Assembly (NCBI RefSeq): GCF_004375085.3
Contig: NZ_SNAQ03000026.1
Span: forward strand, 1 to 64,000
Source of the DNA: Lewinella sp. W8
Lineage (GTDB): Bacteria > Bacteroidota > Bacteroidia > Chitinophagales > Saprospiraceae
Reading direction: 5' to 3'
Length of the DNA: 64,000 nt
Position numbers and translations under genes: made by a program. The notes beneath the pieces are model-generated. The model was given only the letters and a program-made list of their open reading frames with translations. It did not search any database and was not told where the DNA came from. This document shows positions 8,754 through 16,638 of the stretch, piece by piece (the first letter of the stretch is position 1; each line of letters starts with the position of its first letter).

Positions 8754-9445
8754 TTATTGAGCAGCAGTTCGATGTCCTTCATGAGGTAGTTTACTTCTTC
8801 CTCGTCCAGCCCGCTGGCGTAGGAGCGGACCCTACCCTCGCGGTCCAGGAGTACAATGTATCCACTGTGGTCAAATCCGCCGGGAGCCGCCGCGTTTTCC
8901 TCGGCGATGCTCATGTAGTCCTGATCCAGCTCGTAGATCTCGAACTTGTCGCCGTGCACAAAGCGCCAGCGATCCATGTCCGTAATGCCCAGTTTTTCGG
9001 CGTAGGCCTTCATCTTTTCCGGGGTATCCCGCTTAGGATCCACGGTGAAGGACAGCAGGGCAAAGTCGGGGTGATCGCCAAATTCCGCTTCCAGGCGTAA
9101 CATCTGGCCCTTCACTCTGGGGCAAATCGTCGGGCAGGAGGTAAAGAAAAATTCGGCGACGTGTACCTTCCCGAGGAAATCTTTATTCGATACCGGCCGG
9201 TTGAGTTGGTCCACGAACTGCCAGTCGCGCACGGGTTGCGGGTCAATTTTGCCCGTTACGGGGTCCGTCGGGTGATTTCCGGGGAAGCCCAGCGAGTCAA
9301 TCAGGTACTCTCCGGTTTTCGGATCCTGGGCGTGACGTCGGTAGTAGTCGGGCAAGTCGTTGTTTTCCCGGGTAATCAGGTTGCCGTCTCCGCACGCAAA
9401 AAACAGTACGGAAAAGCACAGGGGCAGGAATTGAGTAAGGCGCAT
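8750..9445 (-). CDS. SCO1/SenC-family copper/thioredoxin-fold lipoprotein
   Basis: The protein has 231 residues. A signal sequence ends at Cys18 (VLFFAC), which suggests lipidation. The thioredoxin-like domain carries the copper-binding pair in FTSCPTICPR (Cys104, Cys108) and a distal His in FDHSGY. SCO proteins deliver copper to the CuA site of cytochrome c oxidase or act as thiol reductants. No oxidase genes are adjacent. The first about 75 residues, with DPKTGEYLIDSLGFPGNHPTD, are a Bacteroidota-style extension before the fold. Confidence 0.9.
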   Translation of the reverse strand: MRLTQFLPLCFSVLFFACGDGNLITRENNDLPDYYRRHAQDPKTGEYLIDSLGFPGNHPTDPVTGKIDPQPVRDWQFVDQLNRPVSNKDFLGKVHVAEFFFTSCPTICPRVKGQMLRLEAEFGDHPDFALLSFTVDPKRDTPEKMKAYAEKLGITDMDRWRFVHGDKFEIYELDQDYMSIAEENAAAPGGFDHSGYIVLLDREGRVRSYASGLDEEEVNYLMKDIELLLNN

Positions 9446-9659
9446 GGTGGTAATGGAAGATTCAGTGCAAGAACCCCATTTTCCGGCAACTGGTTGTCAG
9501 GGAAACCTCATATCCTCCAACGGTTACGGATGGTCCATTATGGATTCGGACTTTTCCGGCGTCCCTACGGAAAACCACATGGAACCCTCTCCGAAATTTG
9601 CGTCCATCATTTTTCTGGTGCTGCTGGCCATTGTCCTTTGCCTGTAGCCCAAAAGACGA

Positions 9660-9689
9660 ATGCACCGTCGAGTGTCCTCAACGGTGCAT
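9660..9689. terminator. Hairpin downstream of the BlaI/M56 operon
   Basis: ATGCACCGT (9660-9668) and ACGGTGCAT (9681-9689) form a perfect 9-bp stem with a 12-base loop. On the minus strand it is followed by a short T-rich stretch (CGTCTTTTGG), about 40 bases past the M56 stop. It is probably the operon's terminator, with a weak U tract. Confidence 0.5.
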
Positions 9690-9726
9690 GCTTCCTAATA
9701 ACTCAACAACAATTCAACGGTCGTGA

Positions 9727-12255
9727 CTACCGCCCGTGAATTTTCATTTTAATGAAGTCCTCGGCGGAACTTCCTTTGTCTTTACGATTTTTGATGAACT
9801 CACCCGTCACGCCATGGATGCGCAGCTTGACCAGTTCCTTGGCGGTAACGTTCTTCAGGCCCGCCTCCTGAATGGACTGGGCGAATCGGGGAGTCACGCC
9901 ATGAATTCTGGCGCTGATGAAGTCCTGCATCCCCATGTCGGTGTAGCCCAGTTTACGCAGACCGTCGATGAACTCACCGTCCACGCCGTGGATGGTCGCG
10001 CTCTTCACGTCTTCGAAATTGGTGACTTCCAATCCGGTGGCCATGATGGCGTCCAGGCGCCGCTGGCTCACCCCGTGGATTTTAGCTCCGACGATTTCGT
10101 CCACCGTCAGGCTGGTGAAGCCATTTTTGCGCAACATCTGCACGTATTCACCGTCCACGCCGTGGATGGTCATCTGCTTGGCCTGATCCAGGGTAAGGTC
10201 ACCGAGACCGGCGGACTTCATGTCCGCAATCCGTCGGGTGGATACGCCGTGGATGCGGGCGGCAACAACCTCCTGGGCACTCAGGTTTTTGTAGCCCAGC
10301 TCATTGAGCTCATTCACGTAATCAACGTCAACGCCGTGAATGGACATCTCCAGTACCTGATCAAAATTGAGTCCCGTAAACCCGGCCTTGGCCATGCCTT
10401 CCAGGTAGCCGGGCTTAACGCCGTGGATTTTTGCCTTCACGAGGTCGTTCAGGCTCAGTTTCCCGAATCCGGCGTCGGCCATGTAGTTGATGTAATCTTC
10501 GGTGACGCCGTGAATCTGTAATTCCACCAGCTTGTTGAAGGGTACCTGTCCGTAGCCCCGCTGACGCAGTGCGGCCACCCGGCCCTGAATGTCCTTCAGG
10601 TCCTTGAAGAAGATGGCGGCTTCGAGCAGCGCCTCCTTGTCACCACCGTAGCCCTGGTTGTCGAGGTAGGTCAGGTATTCCTGATCCACGTCGGCCATGA
10701 ACAGCAACATCATTTCCTGGTCGTCAAATCCGCGGTATCCGAGGCGGTCCAGTTCCCGGGAAAAGGTGGGACTGGCCGTCCAGGTGAAGGTGCCGAAACC
10801 TTCGTTGCCTTCAAAGGTGCCCTTCATGCTCATCTCACCGGCCGTACGCCGGATGGCAAAGGAACCCACTTCCCCTCCCCGGGGCAGCCCTCCGGAGATT
10901 TCGCTCATGGCGAAACAGCGTTGGCTGTTCCAGTTCCAGTTATTACCGTTGCTGCGGTTCTTGGACATGAACTGGATGCAAATCTCATTACCCTCGATTT
11001 CTGCCGTCCAACTGTTCAGGGCGGCGTTAACGTCGGTGATCCGGGGGCGTACGGGCATCGGTGCCGGAGCGGGTACCGGCACAACGTTAAGGGTTGGCGT
11101 CGGGGCAGGAGCCGGCACGGTGGGCACCCCGGGGCTGACGGGTACCGGAGGAGCCGGCGTAGCGTTCGGGGTCTCCGCCGGGGAAACGGTCGGAGCCGGA
11201 GCCACCGAGACCACGGGGGCGGGTGCCGGCACCGGAGCGGCCGTCGGCGCGGGCGGCACCGGTGGTGCCGGAGATTGGGCTACGGCGTTAAATTGCAACA
11301 TCGACAGCAGGAACAGGGGCAGAATGCTCAGGTATTTCCAACCCGAGCGTAGGGAGGATCTTTTAGTTTTCATCATACTGATTCTTTTTTCCAGCAGCTT
11401 TTGGTTGTAGCTGGTGGTTAATCCAAGGGGTAAATTGGGAACGGCCACCTTCAGGAGGCTCATCTGATAATCAATGGGGTCTTCTCCCTGACGGAGGACT
11501 TCCGCGTCCGTCAGAAATTCCAGGTTGTTTTCAATCGCGGCGCGGTACCACCAGGCAAAGGGGTTAAACCACTGTACCACGACCAGGGCTTCGGCAATCA
11601 ATAAATCAAGACTGTGTCGCTGGCGGACGTGCACGGCTTCGTGCTGGACGATCTGGTGAAAGGTATCCGGGTCATAGCGGTTGGGGTTGAGGAAAACCCG
11701 GTTCCAGAAGGAGTAGGGAGCGGCATCCTCATCGATCTCCACCAGGTGAAAACCTCCGGCGTCAAATCCGGGGTTGCGCAGCACCTTCACCAGGAGGTAC
11801 CCCGCCTGGATGAGAAAATGTGCCCCAAAAACCACGAACCCGGCCAGATACACCCACCAAACGATGTTCCACCAGTCGACAGTCCGGGTGATCCGCTCCG
11901 CCGCGATGGGCGAAATGCTCGCCTCTTCGGCTACTTCCACCCGCTGGGCGGGAGGCTCAGCCCGTGCGGGCGCGTCCGTCTGCCCGGGGTTTTCCGCCAT
12001 CGCCGCAGACTTTGCCAACAACTCGGCGGTAGAGGTTTCGGCGGGCGCCGTGGTCGTCTCCGCTTCCACCGAAACGATATGGTTCTTTAAGGACCAGGCC
12101 GCCGGCACCGTTACCAACGGCAGGGTGAGCGAGGCCGCCAGACAGGCCAGCAGGATGTAGCGATTGAGCTCAAAGTGGGTCTCCCGCCGCAGCAAAAGCC
12201 AGTAATAGGCAAAGGAGGCCGCCAGCAACAGACCGGCGTGAATTAAATACATCAT
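9727..12255 (-). CDS. BlaR1/MecR1-like M56 metallopeptidase with C-terminal IHGV repeats
   Basis: The protein has 842 residues. The N-terminal part holds membrane segments (residues 3-23, 33-50, 131-152) and the zinc site HEAVH (205-209) in a BlaR1/M56 peptidase domain. A further membrane segment near residue 310 is followed by a Pro/Ala/Val-rich linker (about 330-405). The usual penicillin-binding sensor domain is absent. From about residue 560 to the end there are ten copies of an IHG(V) motif spaced 29 residues apart (IHGVxxxYVxxLxxxGY pattern). The start overlaps the blaI-like stop by four bases. In known systems the M56 domain triggers cleavage of the partner repressor on signal; what this repeat region senses or binds is unknown. 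Confidence 0.9.
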   Translation of the reverse strand: MMYLIHAGLLLAASFAYYWLLLRRETHFELNRYILLACLAASLTLPLVTVPAAWSLKNHIVSVEAETTTAPAETSTAELLAKSAAMAENPGQTDAPARAEPPAQRVEVAEEASISPIAAERITRTVDWWNIVWWVYLAGFVVFGAHFLIQAGYLLVKVLRNPGFDAGGFHLVEIDEDAAPYSFWNRVFLNPNRYDPDTFHQIVQHEAVHVRQRHSLDLLIAEALVVVQWFNPFAWWYRAAIENNLEFLTDAEVLRQGEDPIDYQMSLLKVAVPNLPLGLTTSYNQKLLEKRISMMKTKRSSLRSGWKYLSILPLFLLSMLQFNAVAQSPAPPVPPAPTAAPVPAPAPVVSVAPAPTVSPAETPNATPAPPVPVSPGVPTVPAPAPTPTLNVVPVPAPAPMPVRPRITDVNAALNSWTAEIEGNEICIQFMSKNRSNGNNWNWNSQRCFAMSEISGGLPRGGEVGSFAIRRTAGEMSMKGTFEGNEGFGTFTWTASPTFSRELDRLGYRGFDDQEMMLLFMADVDQEYLTYLDNQGYGGDKEALLEAAIFFKDLKDIQGRVAALRQRGYGQVPFNKLVELQIHGVTEDYINYMADAGFGKLSLNDLVKAKIHGVKPGYLEGMAKAGFTGLNFDQVLEMSIHGVDVDYVNELNELGYKNLSAQEVVAARIHGVSTRRIADMKSAGLGDLTLDQAKQMTIHGVDGEYVQMLRKNGFTSLTVDEIVGAKIHGVSQRRLDAIMATGLEVTNFEDVKSATIHGVDGEFIDGLRKLGYTDMGMQDFISARIHGVTPRFAQSIQEAGLKNVTAKELVKLRIHGVTGEFIKNRKDKGSSAEDFIKMKIHGR

Positions 12256-12614
12256 TTCTCCTGACTTTTGATCATTTTGAGGATGCGTTCCAGATCCTGA
12301 GCGTCCAGTTTTTGCTCCTTGGCAAAGTAGTTGACTAGCTTCATCGGGGAATCGTCGAAAAAGCCGCGCACCACGTCGTCCACCACTTCTTCCTGATAGT
12401 CTTCCTTACTCACCACGGCGAAATAGCGGTAGGCGTTACCCAGCTTTTCGTGGTCGACGAAACCCTTATCCTCTAGCAGCTTTACCATCGTGGATACGGA
12501 GTTGTAATGGGGCTTTGGGTCGGGTAATTGCTCGACAATCTCCTTGATGAAAGCCTTCTCCAGATGCCAGATGGCCTGCATGATCTGGGCTTCTCTTTTT
12601 GCGAGTTTTCGCAT
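12252..12614 (-). CDS. BlaI/MecI-family transcriptional repressor
   Basis: The protein has 120 residues with the winged-helix Penicillinase_R fold. KREAQIMQAIWHLEKAFIKEIVEQL is helix-turn-helix entry, and YNSVSTMVKLLEDKGFVDHE is the recognition helix and wing. The C-terminal dimerisation part includes DVVRGFFDDSPMKLVNYF. It is translationally coupled to the M56 sensor gene. Three dyads of TACTAAT..ATTAGTA type lie directly upstream, so self-regulation is expected. Release by proteolysis through the partner is known for the family, not shown here. Confidence 0.93.
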   Translation of the reverse strand: MRKLAKREAQIMQAIWHLEKAFIKEIVEQLPDPKPHYNSVSTMVKLLEDKGFVDHEKLGNAYRYFAVVSKEDYQEEVVDDVVRGFFDDSPMKLVNYFAKEQKLDAQDLERILKMIKSQEK

Positions 12615-12617
12615 AAC

Positions 12618-12678
12618 TACTAATTGATTAGTACAAAGGTAGTCCTAATGAATTAGTATTGCAACTAATCGATTAGTA
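12618..12678 (-). promoter_or_regulatory. Promoter with three BlaI-type operators
   Basis: The minus strand has a -33 TTG (12664-12662) and a -7 TACCTTTG (12641-12634) spaced 20 bases apart. Three 16-bp dyads overlay it: 12618-12633 (TACTAATTGATTAGTA), 12643-12658 (a weaker TCCTAATGAATTAGTA) and 12663-12678 (AACTAATCGATTAGTA). Their centres are 25 and 20 bases apart. They cover the -33, the spacer and the region after the -7. TACTA/TAGTA half-sites are characteristic of BlaI/MecI operators. Confidence 0.85.
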
Positions 12679-12708
12679 TTTAACGTTTGACCCGCCTTTA
12701 TTACCGTG

Positions 12709-14052
12709 CTAGAAGATCACCCGCAACCGCGTCCAACCGTCTTCCTCGGTCGCCAGCTGGTAAGTAGCTTCGTGCCCCTCTAGGATGTCTCGGGTGAGGG
12801 TCAGGCCCACTCCCTGCCCCGTGGGCTTGGTGCTGAAGAAGGGCGTAAAGACCTGATCCGCCACCTCCGCGGGGATCCCGGCTCCGTTGTCCGCAATGAC
12901 GAAGCCGGAGGGGTAACTGGAAGAAGTGATTTTGATGAAGCCTCCCCGCCCGATACTCTCCCGGGCGTTGGTCAGGGCATTGACGACCACCTGTTCGATC
13001 TGGGCGGCGTCGGCCTCAATGAAGGTAGGCTCGGCGGAGAGTTTATAGGTCAATTCGATGTCGGACTCCCGAAGGACCGATTCCATCACCTCCCCCGTGC
13101 GGTGCAGAAGTTCGTTCAGGTCGATCCGCTTTTTATCCGGTGCTGGCAAGCGCACCACCCGGGCGAATTTGCGCATGAAGCTGGTCATGTTCTCGGCCCG
13201 GTTGATGACGACGGGTAAGAATTCTTCGGAGAGTTCCGTCAAATCCTGGGGCGTATCCCGCGCCGTATCCAACAGGGTGCGCAGCACGGAGGTAATCGCC
13301 GCGTTGGAATTATTGACCTCGTGGGCCATCATCCGGATCACCTTGCCGTAGGCCTCCCGTTCCGCCGCCAGGATGTCGGTGGTGACGTCCTGAACGATCA
13401 GAAATCCGCGCTCAAACCCGCGGTCAATAAAGGAAGAATACTCGACGTGATAGCGGCGGTTGCCGGGGCCGATGAAGACCCGCGTCAGGTTATCGCGGGG
13501 GGGCTGAACCGTGGTACCGGTGGGAGGAATTTCCTGACTTTCTGGAATATTCGTTTGGGGGGCACCGGTGTGCAGGTGCAGTGCGGGCTCGAGGACAGCC
13601 GTGCGAAAATCCAGCTGCTTGCACTGGTTTTCCATCCAAGCGTTCATGGAGCTGACCCGCCCCTCAAAGTCCAGAATGACCACCCCCACTTCGGCCGCGG
13701 CCAGCAGCTGGTCCAGAAATTCCTCCTGCTGCCGACTGCTCACCCGTTCGGCCCGTAGTTGGTCGATCATCCGGTTGTATACATTTACCAACCGGTCCAT
13801 TTCGGCGCTTCCCGTTGGGGAGAGCTTGACGGTGAAGTCCTGGTCCGCCATGGCCTGTGCCCCCCGGCTCAGCAGGGCCACGGGAGCGATGATGGACTTG
13901 TACAACTTCATGGCCAGGTAGGCCGAGAAAAAGACGACGATCTCGACCAGCAGAAAGGAAAATCCGGTGGTGTCCAGGGCCATACTGACCGCAACGGCCA
14001 GGGCAACGTGAAGCACCAGAAGGTAAATGATATACTTAGCCGCGGAGGTCAT
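12709..14052 (-). CDS. Sensor histidine kinase (HAMP-PAS, NtrB/NtrY-like)
   Basis: The protein has 447 residues from ATG; a TTG eleven codons upstream is less likely. Two membrane segments lie near residues 5-25 and 32-50, with almost no periplasmic loop between them. They are followed by a HAMP-like region, a PAS domain (about 112-225) and the kinase core. The phospho-acceptor is His244 in MMAHEVNN. ATP-binding motifs include NALTNARESI, VIADNGAGIP and GVGLTLTRDIL. It very probably phosphorylates the sigma-54 regulator at 14690-16048, from which it is separated only by hsp20. The short loop suggests sensing in or near the membrane. Confidence 0.9.
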   Translation of the reverse strand: MTSAAKYIIYLLVLHVALAVAVSMALDTTGFSFLLVEIVVFFSAYLAMKLYKSIIAPVALLSRGAQAMADQDFTVKLSPTGSAEMDRLVNVYNRMIDQLRAERVSSRQQEEFLDQLLAAAEVGVVILDFEGRVSSMNAWMENQCKQLDFRTAVLEPALHLHTGAPQTNIPESQEIPPTGTTVQPPRDNLTRVFIGPGNRRYHVEYSSFIDRGFERGFLIVQDVTTDILAAEREAYGKVIRMMAHEVNNSNAAITSVLRTLLDTARDTPQDLTELSEEFLPVVINRAENMTSFMRKFARVVRLPAPDKKRIDLNELLHRTGEVMESVLRESDIELTYKLSAEPTFIEADAAQIEQVVVNALTNARESIGRGGFIKITSSSYPSGFVIADNGAGIPAEVADQVFTPFFSTKPTGQGVGLTLTRDILEGHEATYQLATEEDGWTRLRVIF

Positions 14053-14084
14053 TACTATTCTCTTTTCAGGATCAGGCCTCCGCA

Positions 14085-14117
14085 AGGTACGATTCCGTTC
14101 GTGGCGGAATCGTACCT
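14085..14117. other. Perfect hairpin between hsp20 and the kinase
   Basis: Arms 14085-14097 and 14105-14117 are exact inverted copies (13 bp, 7-base loop). No T run follows on either strand, so it may be a transcript-processing or attenuating hairpin rather than a terminator. Confidence 0.6.
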
Positions 14118-14132
14118 GTACTCAGCAACCGA

Positions 14133-14576
14133 TCATTCTACGGTTACGCGTTTAACGGGCTTTTCTTCCTCCGGGGGAAGGTCCCGAATGCTTAGGGTCA
14201 GCAGGCCGTTGGCAAACTTAGCCTTGATCTCTTCCCGATCAGCTCCCGGCTGCAGCAAGAACCGCTTCTCAACGGTCTCCATCCGGAATTGCTGGACGAT
14301 GTATTCGCCTTCGGACCGCTCCTCTTCCTGTTTCTTAGCGCTGACGATCAGGGTGTCGTTACGAACTTCCACCGTGATGTCCTCGCGGGAAAAACCCGGA
14401 AGTGCGATGTCAAAGGAAAGCAGGCCCTCGCTTTTGCGCACGTTTACGGGGGCATCGTCGGTATCGTGATAAAGATCAAAGACGGACTTACCCAAAAAGT
14501 GGCGGCTATGGGCATCGGGGTTCATCATCGGAAGACGACGATCCTCGCGGTAGGTTTTGATATCTGGGAATGCCAT
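14133..14576 (-). CDS. Small heat-shock protein, Hsp20/alpha-crystallin family
   Basis: The protein has 147 residues. The alpha-crystallin domain covers about residues 45-140. It has LLSFDIALPGFSREDITVEV, EYIVQQFRMETVEKRFLLQPG and the ANGLLTLSI segment, and ends with a PVKRVTVE tail. It is an ATP-independent holdase chaperone in the cytoplasm. It lies between the response regulator and the histidine kinase in the same direction, an unusual place that suggests shared control with the two-component system. Confidence 0.95.
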   Translation of the reverse strand: MAFPDIKTYREDRRLPMMNPDAHSRHFLGKSVFDLYHDTDDAPVNVRKSEGLLSFDIALPGFSREDITVEVRNDTLIVSAKKQEEERSEGEYIVQQFRMETVEKRFLLQPGADREEIKAKFANGLLTLSIRDLPPEEEKPVKRVTVE

Positions 14577-14689
14577 GGTTCGATGGTTTTGGCTAATGCA
14601 TTATTGCACCCGGAACCTACACCCTACCCTGCGCTATCGCGCTGATTTTCGTCACGTCAAAAGATGATTTCCACTACTGGACGGCAAGC

Positions 14690-16048
14690 TCAAAGGTTGA
14701 ATTTTTCAATTCTCCGGTAGAGGGCCGCCCGGGTCAGTCCGAGTTCACGCGCCGTTGCGGTGATCTCCCGGTCGTTTCGTTCCAGCGCGTTTTTGATCAT
14801 GCGCACTTCCATTTCTTCGAGCGTCATATCTCCGGAAAAAATGCTGTTCGGTTGCTTCTTGTTCCGCGACTGCATTTCCAAATCCTCTACCTGGATAACG
14901 GAGGTCGGTGCCAGGATGGTGACCCGCTCGATCAGGTTCTGGAGTTGGCGGACGTTTCCGGAGAAGGATTGCCGCTTCAACCAATCCTGAGCCGCGTTGC
15001 TGAAGGCCATTTCGGGTCGGTCGTAGCGCTTGCGGGCGCTGATCAGAAAGTGTTCCGCCAGCATCACGATGTCGGAGGGCCGCTCCCGCAGGGGCGGCAG
15101 GTGCAGGTGGATCAGGTTGATCCGGTAAAGCAAATCCTCCCGGAAGGTTCCGGCGGCGACCATCGAGTGAAGGTCCCGGCTGGTGGCACTCAGGATTCGC
15201 ACGTCGGTCGGCCGGGGTTTGCTTTCTCCCAGGCGCTCGTACTGTCGTTCCTGGAGTACCCGGAGTAGTTTGACCTGGGCGGCAGCGTCCAGGTCGCCGA
15301 TCTCATCCAGGAACAGGGTGCCTCCCTCGGCCAGCTCAAAGCGGCCGGCCCGGTCGCTGCGGGCGTCGGTGAAGGCACCCGCCTTGTGCCCGAAGAGTTC
15401 GCTTTCGAAGAGTCCGGCGGGTACTCCGCCGAGGTTGACGGCCACGAAGGGGCCACCCCGTCGCTGGGAGCTTTGGTGAATGGCTTCGGCCACCAGTTCC
15501 TTGCCCGTACCGCTTTCTCCGGTGATGAGCACGGAAGCCTGGGTGGCCGCCACCCGCCGGGCCTGATCCAGGACATCCAGCAGGGCCGGAGATTGACCGA
15601 TGATGCCTTCGAAAGGATCCTTGGCCTCACCCGAGCTTCCGGCACCTGCGGCCACGCCACCAAACGAAAAGGGAATCTTGTCAATGAGCATGCCAATGGC
15701 GTTGAGCAACTCATTATTGTCCCAGGGTTTAGCGATGAAGTCCCGGGCACCGGCCTTCATGCCTTCCACCGCCAACTGCACCGTGGCCCAGCCCGTCATC
15801 TGGATGACGGCGAGGTCCGGATAATTTGCCAGGATGGCCCGGAGCAGTTTCATCCCGTCTTTCCCGCTGGTATCAATGGTGAAGTTCATGTCCAGGAGCA
15901 CCAGGAGGGGCTTAAAGTCCTGGATGGTCTCCATGACGTCCGCGGGGTGATGGACGCTCCGGGGGCGGTAGCCGGCCCGCCGCAAGATCAATTCCAGACT
16001 CTTGCAAACGGTACGGTCGTCGTCGATGATGAGGATGGGATGGCTCAC
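14690..16048 (-). CDS. Sigma-54-dependent response regulator (NtrC family)
   Basis: The protein has 452 residues. A receiver domain with phospho-acceptor Asp53 (LLDMNF) is followed by an AAA+ domain with Walker A GESGTGKE and Walker B GGTLFLDEIGDL. A Fis-type HTH (TATARELGLTRAALYRRIEKF) is at the C-terminus. The sigma-54 contact loop reads GAFTDA in place of the textbook GAFTGA. Such proteins open sigma-54 promoters after phosphorylation. The ABC exporter operon lies just upstream in the same direction, and a sigma-54-like promoter precedes its first gene at 22787-22804, so that is the likely target. Confidence 0.95.
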   Translation of the reverse strand: MSHPILIIDDDRTVCKSLELILRRAGYRPRSVHHPADVMETIQDFKPLLVLLDMNFTIDTSGKDGMKLLRAILANYPDLAVIQMTGWATVQLAVEGMKAGARDFIAKPWDNNELLNAIGMLIDKIPFSFGGVAAGAGSSGEAKDPFEGIIGQSPALLDVLDQARRVAATQASVLITGESGTGKELVAEAIHQSSQRRGGPFVAVNLGGVPAGLFESELFGHKAGAFTDARSDRAGRFELAEGGTLFLDEIGDLDAAAQVKLLRVLQERQYERLGESKPRPTDVRILSATSRDLHSMVAAGTFREDLLYRINLIHLHLPPLRERPSDIVMLAEHFLISARKRYDRPEMAFSNAAQDWLKRQSFSGNVRQLQNLIERVTILAPTSVIQVEDLEMQSRNKKQPNSIFSGDMTLEEMEVRMIKNALERNDREITATARELGLTRAALYRRIEKFNL

Positions 16049-16078
16049 GGTGAGGGGGTTTAGGGGGCGAGGCAGTAA

Positions 16079-16471
16079 CTATTGATGGGGGGTAGCCGGA
16101 GGCGGCGGAGGCGTCGGTGCATCCTTTTTCAGGCGTTCCTTGATCATCCTCCCCCAGGCTTTCGCTTTGGCGGTGGCGGCCGCAGTGACGGCCGTCTGTT
16201 CAATGGAAAGTCGGTTACGTCGCACGTCCAGTTGCATCGTCAGGCCTTCCTCGGCGGAAAAAACGAGGATGCCTCCCGTCTGCTTTCCGTAAGCCGGACC
16301 CGCAACTTCCAGAAAGGCCGCCTTGAGCTCGGACGCATAGTTGTCGGTGGCCCGGACGGTGAATTCATACTGGTCGTTTTTGGTGGATTCATTGATCTTC
16401 AGCGACGTCCGCTGTGCCGACAAAGAAACTCCGACAACAAGTAGTAATAGGGTGAAGAATAAAGAACGCAT
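16079..16471 (-). CDS. Small secreted protein of unknown function
   Basis: The protein has 130 residues. A signal peptide (MRSLFFTLLLLVVGVSLSAQ) would be cleaved after AQ. The mature part is mixed alpha/beta with no recognised domain. It contains NESTKNDQYEFTVRATDNY and ends in a basic helix and a Pro-rich tail (APTPPPPPATPHQ). It sits between the exporter genes and the response regulator, 30 bases from the latter, and may be co-transcribed with it. A periplasmic role connected to the exporter is only a guess. Confidence 0.65.
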   Translation of the reverse strand: MRSLFFTLLLLVVGVSLSAQRTSLKINESTKNDQYEFTVRATDNYASELKAAFLEVAGPAYGKQTGGILVFSAEEGLTMQLDVRRNRLSIEQTAVTAAATAKAKAWGRMIKERLKKDAPTPPPPPATPHQ

Positions 16472-16505
16472 AGGAAGGTATTTTTTAGGGGAATTGGGAA
16501 GATAG

Positions 16506-16555
16506 AAAAAAGGGAGCTAGCGGAAAGATTGGCGTAAGGTATCCCGCCAGCTCCC
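16506..16555 (-). terminator. Intrinsic terminator of the ABC exporter operon
   Basis: A 12-bp stem with one mismatch (16544-16555 against 16512-16523) is followed on the minus strand by six T residues (16511-16506). It lies about 85 bases beyond the last permease stop and separates the exporter from the regulator genes. Confidence 0.8.
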
Positions 16556-16638
16556 GGAGAGGTCATCGTTCGGTACAACTCTGCCGACGATCGAGACTAG
16601 TAGTAAAAAGACTCAACATCACCTCCTCCATAGAGAGG

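Noticed and set aside
9540-9647. A 35-residue frame ending in a hydrophobic helix, with a hairpin after it
   Set aside because: No ribosome-binding signal or promoter, and the hairpin is as well placed for the convergent M56 operon. Too short to support alone.
9736-10521. A 261-residue plus-strand frame opposite the IHGV repeats
   Set aside because: It is the antisense shadow of the 29-residue repeats, whose regular codons keep several frames open.
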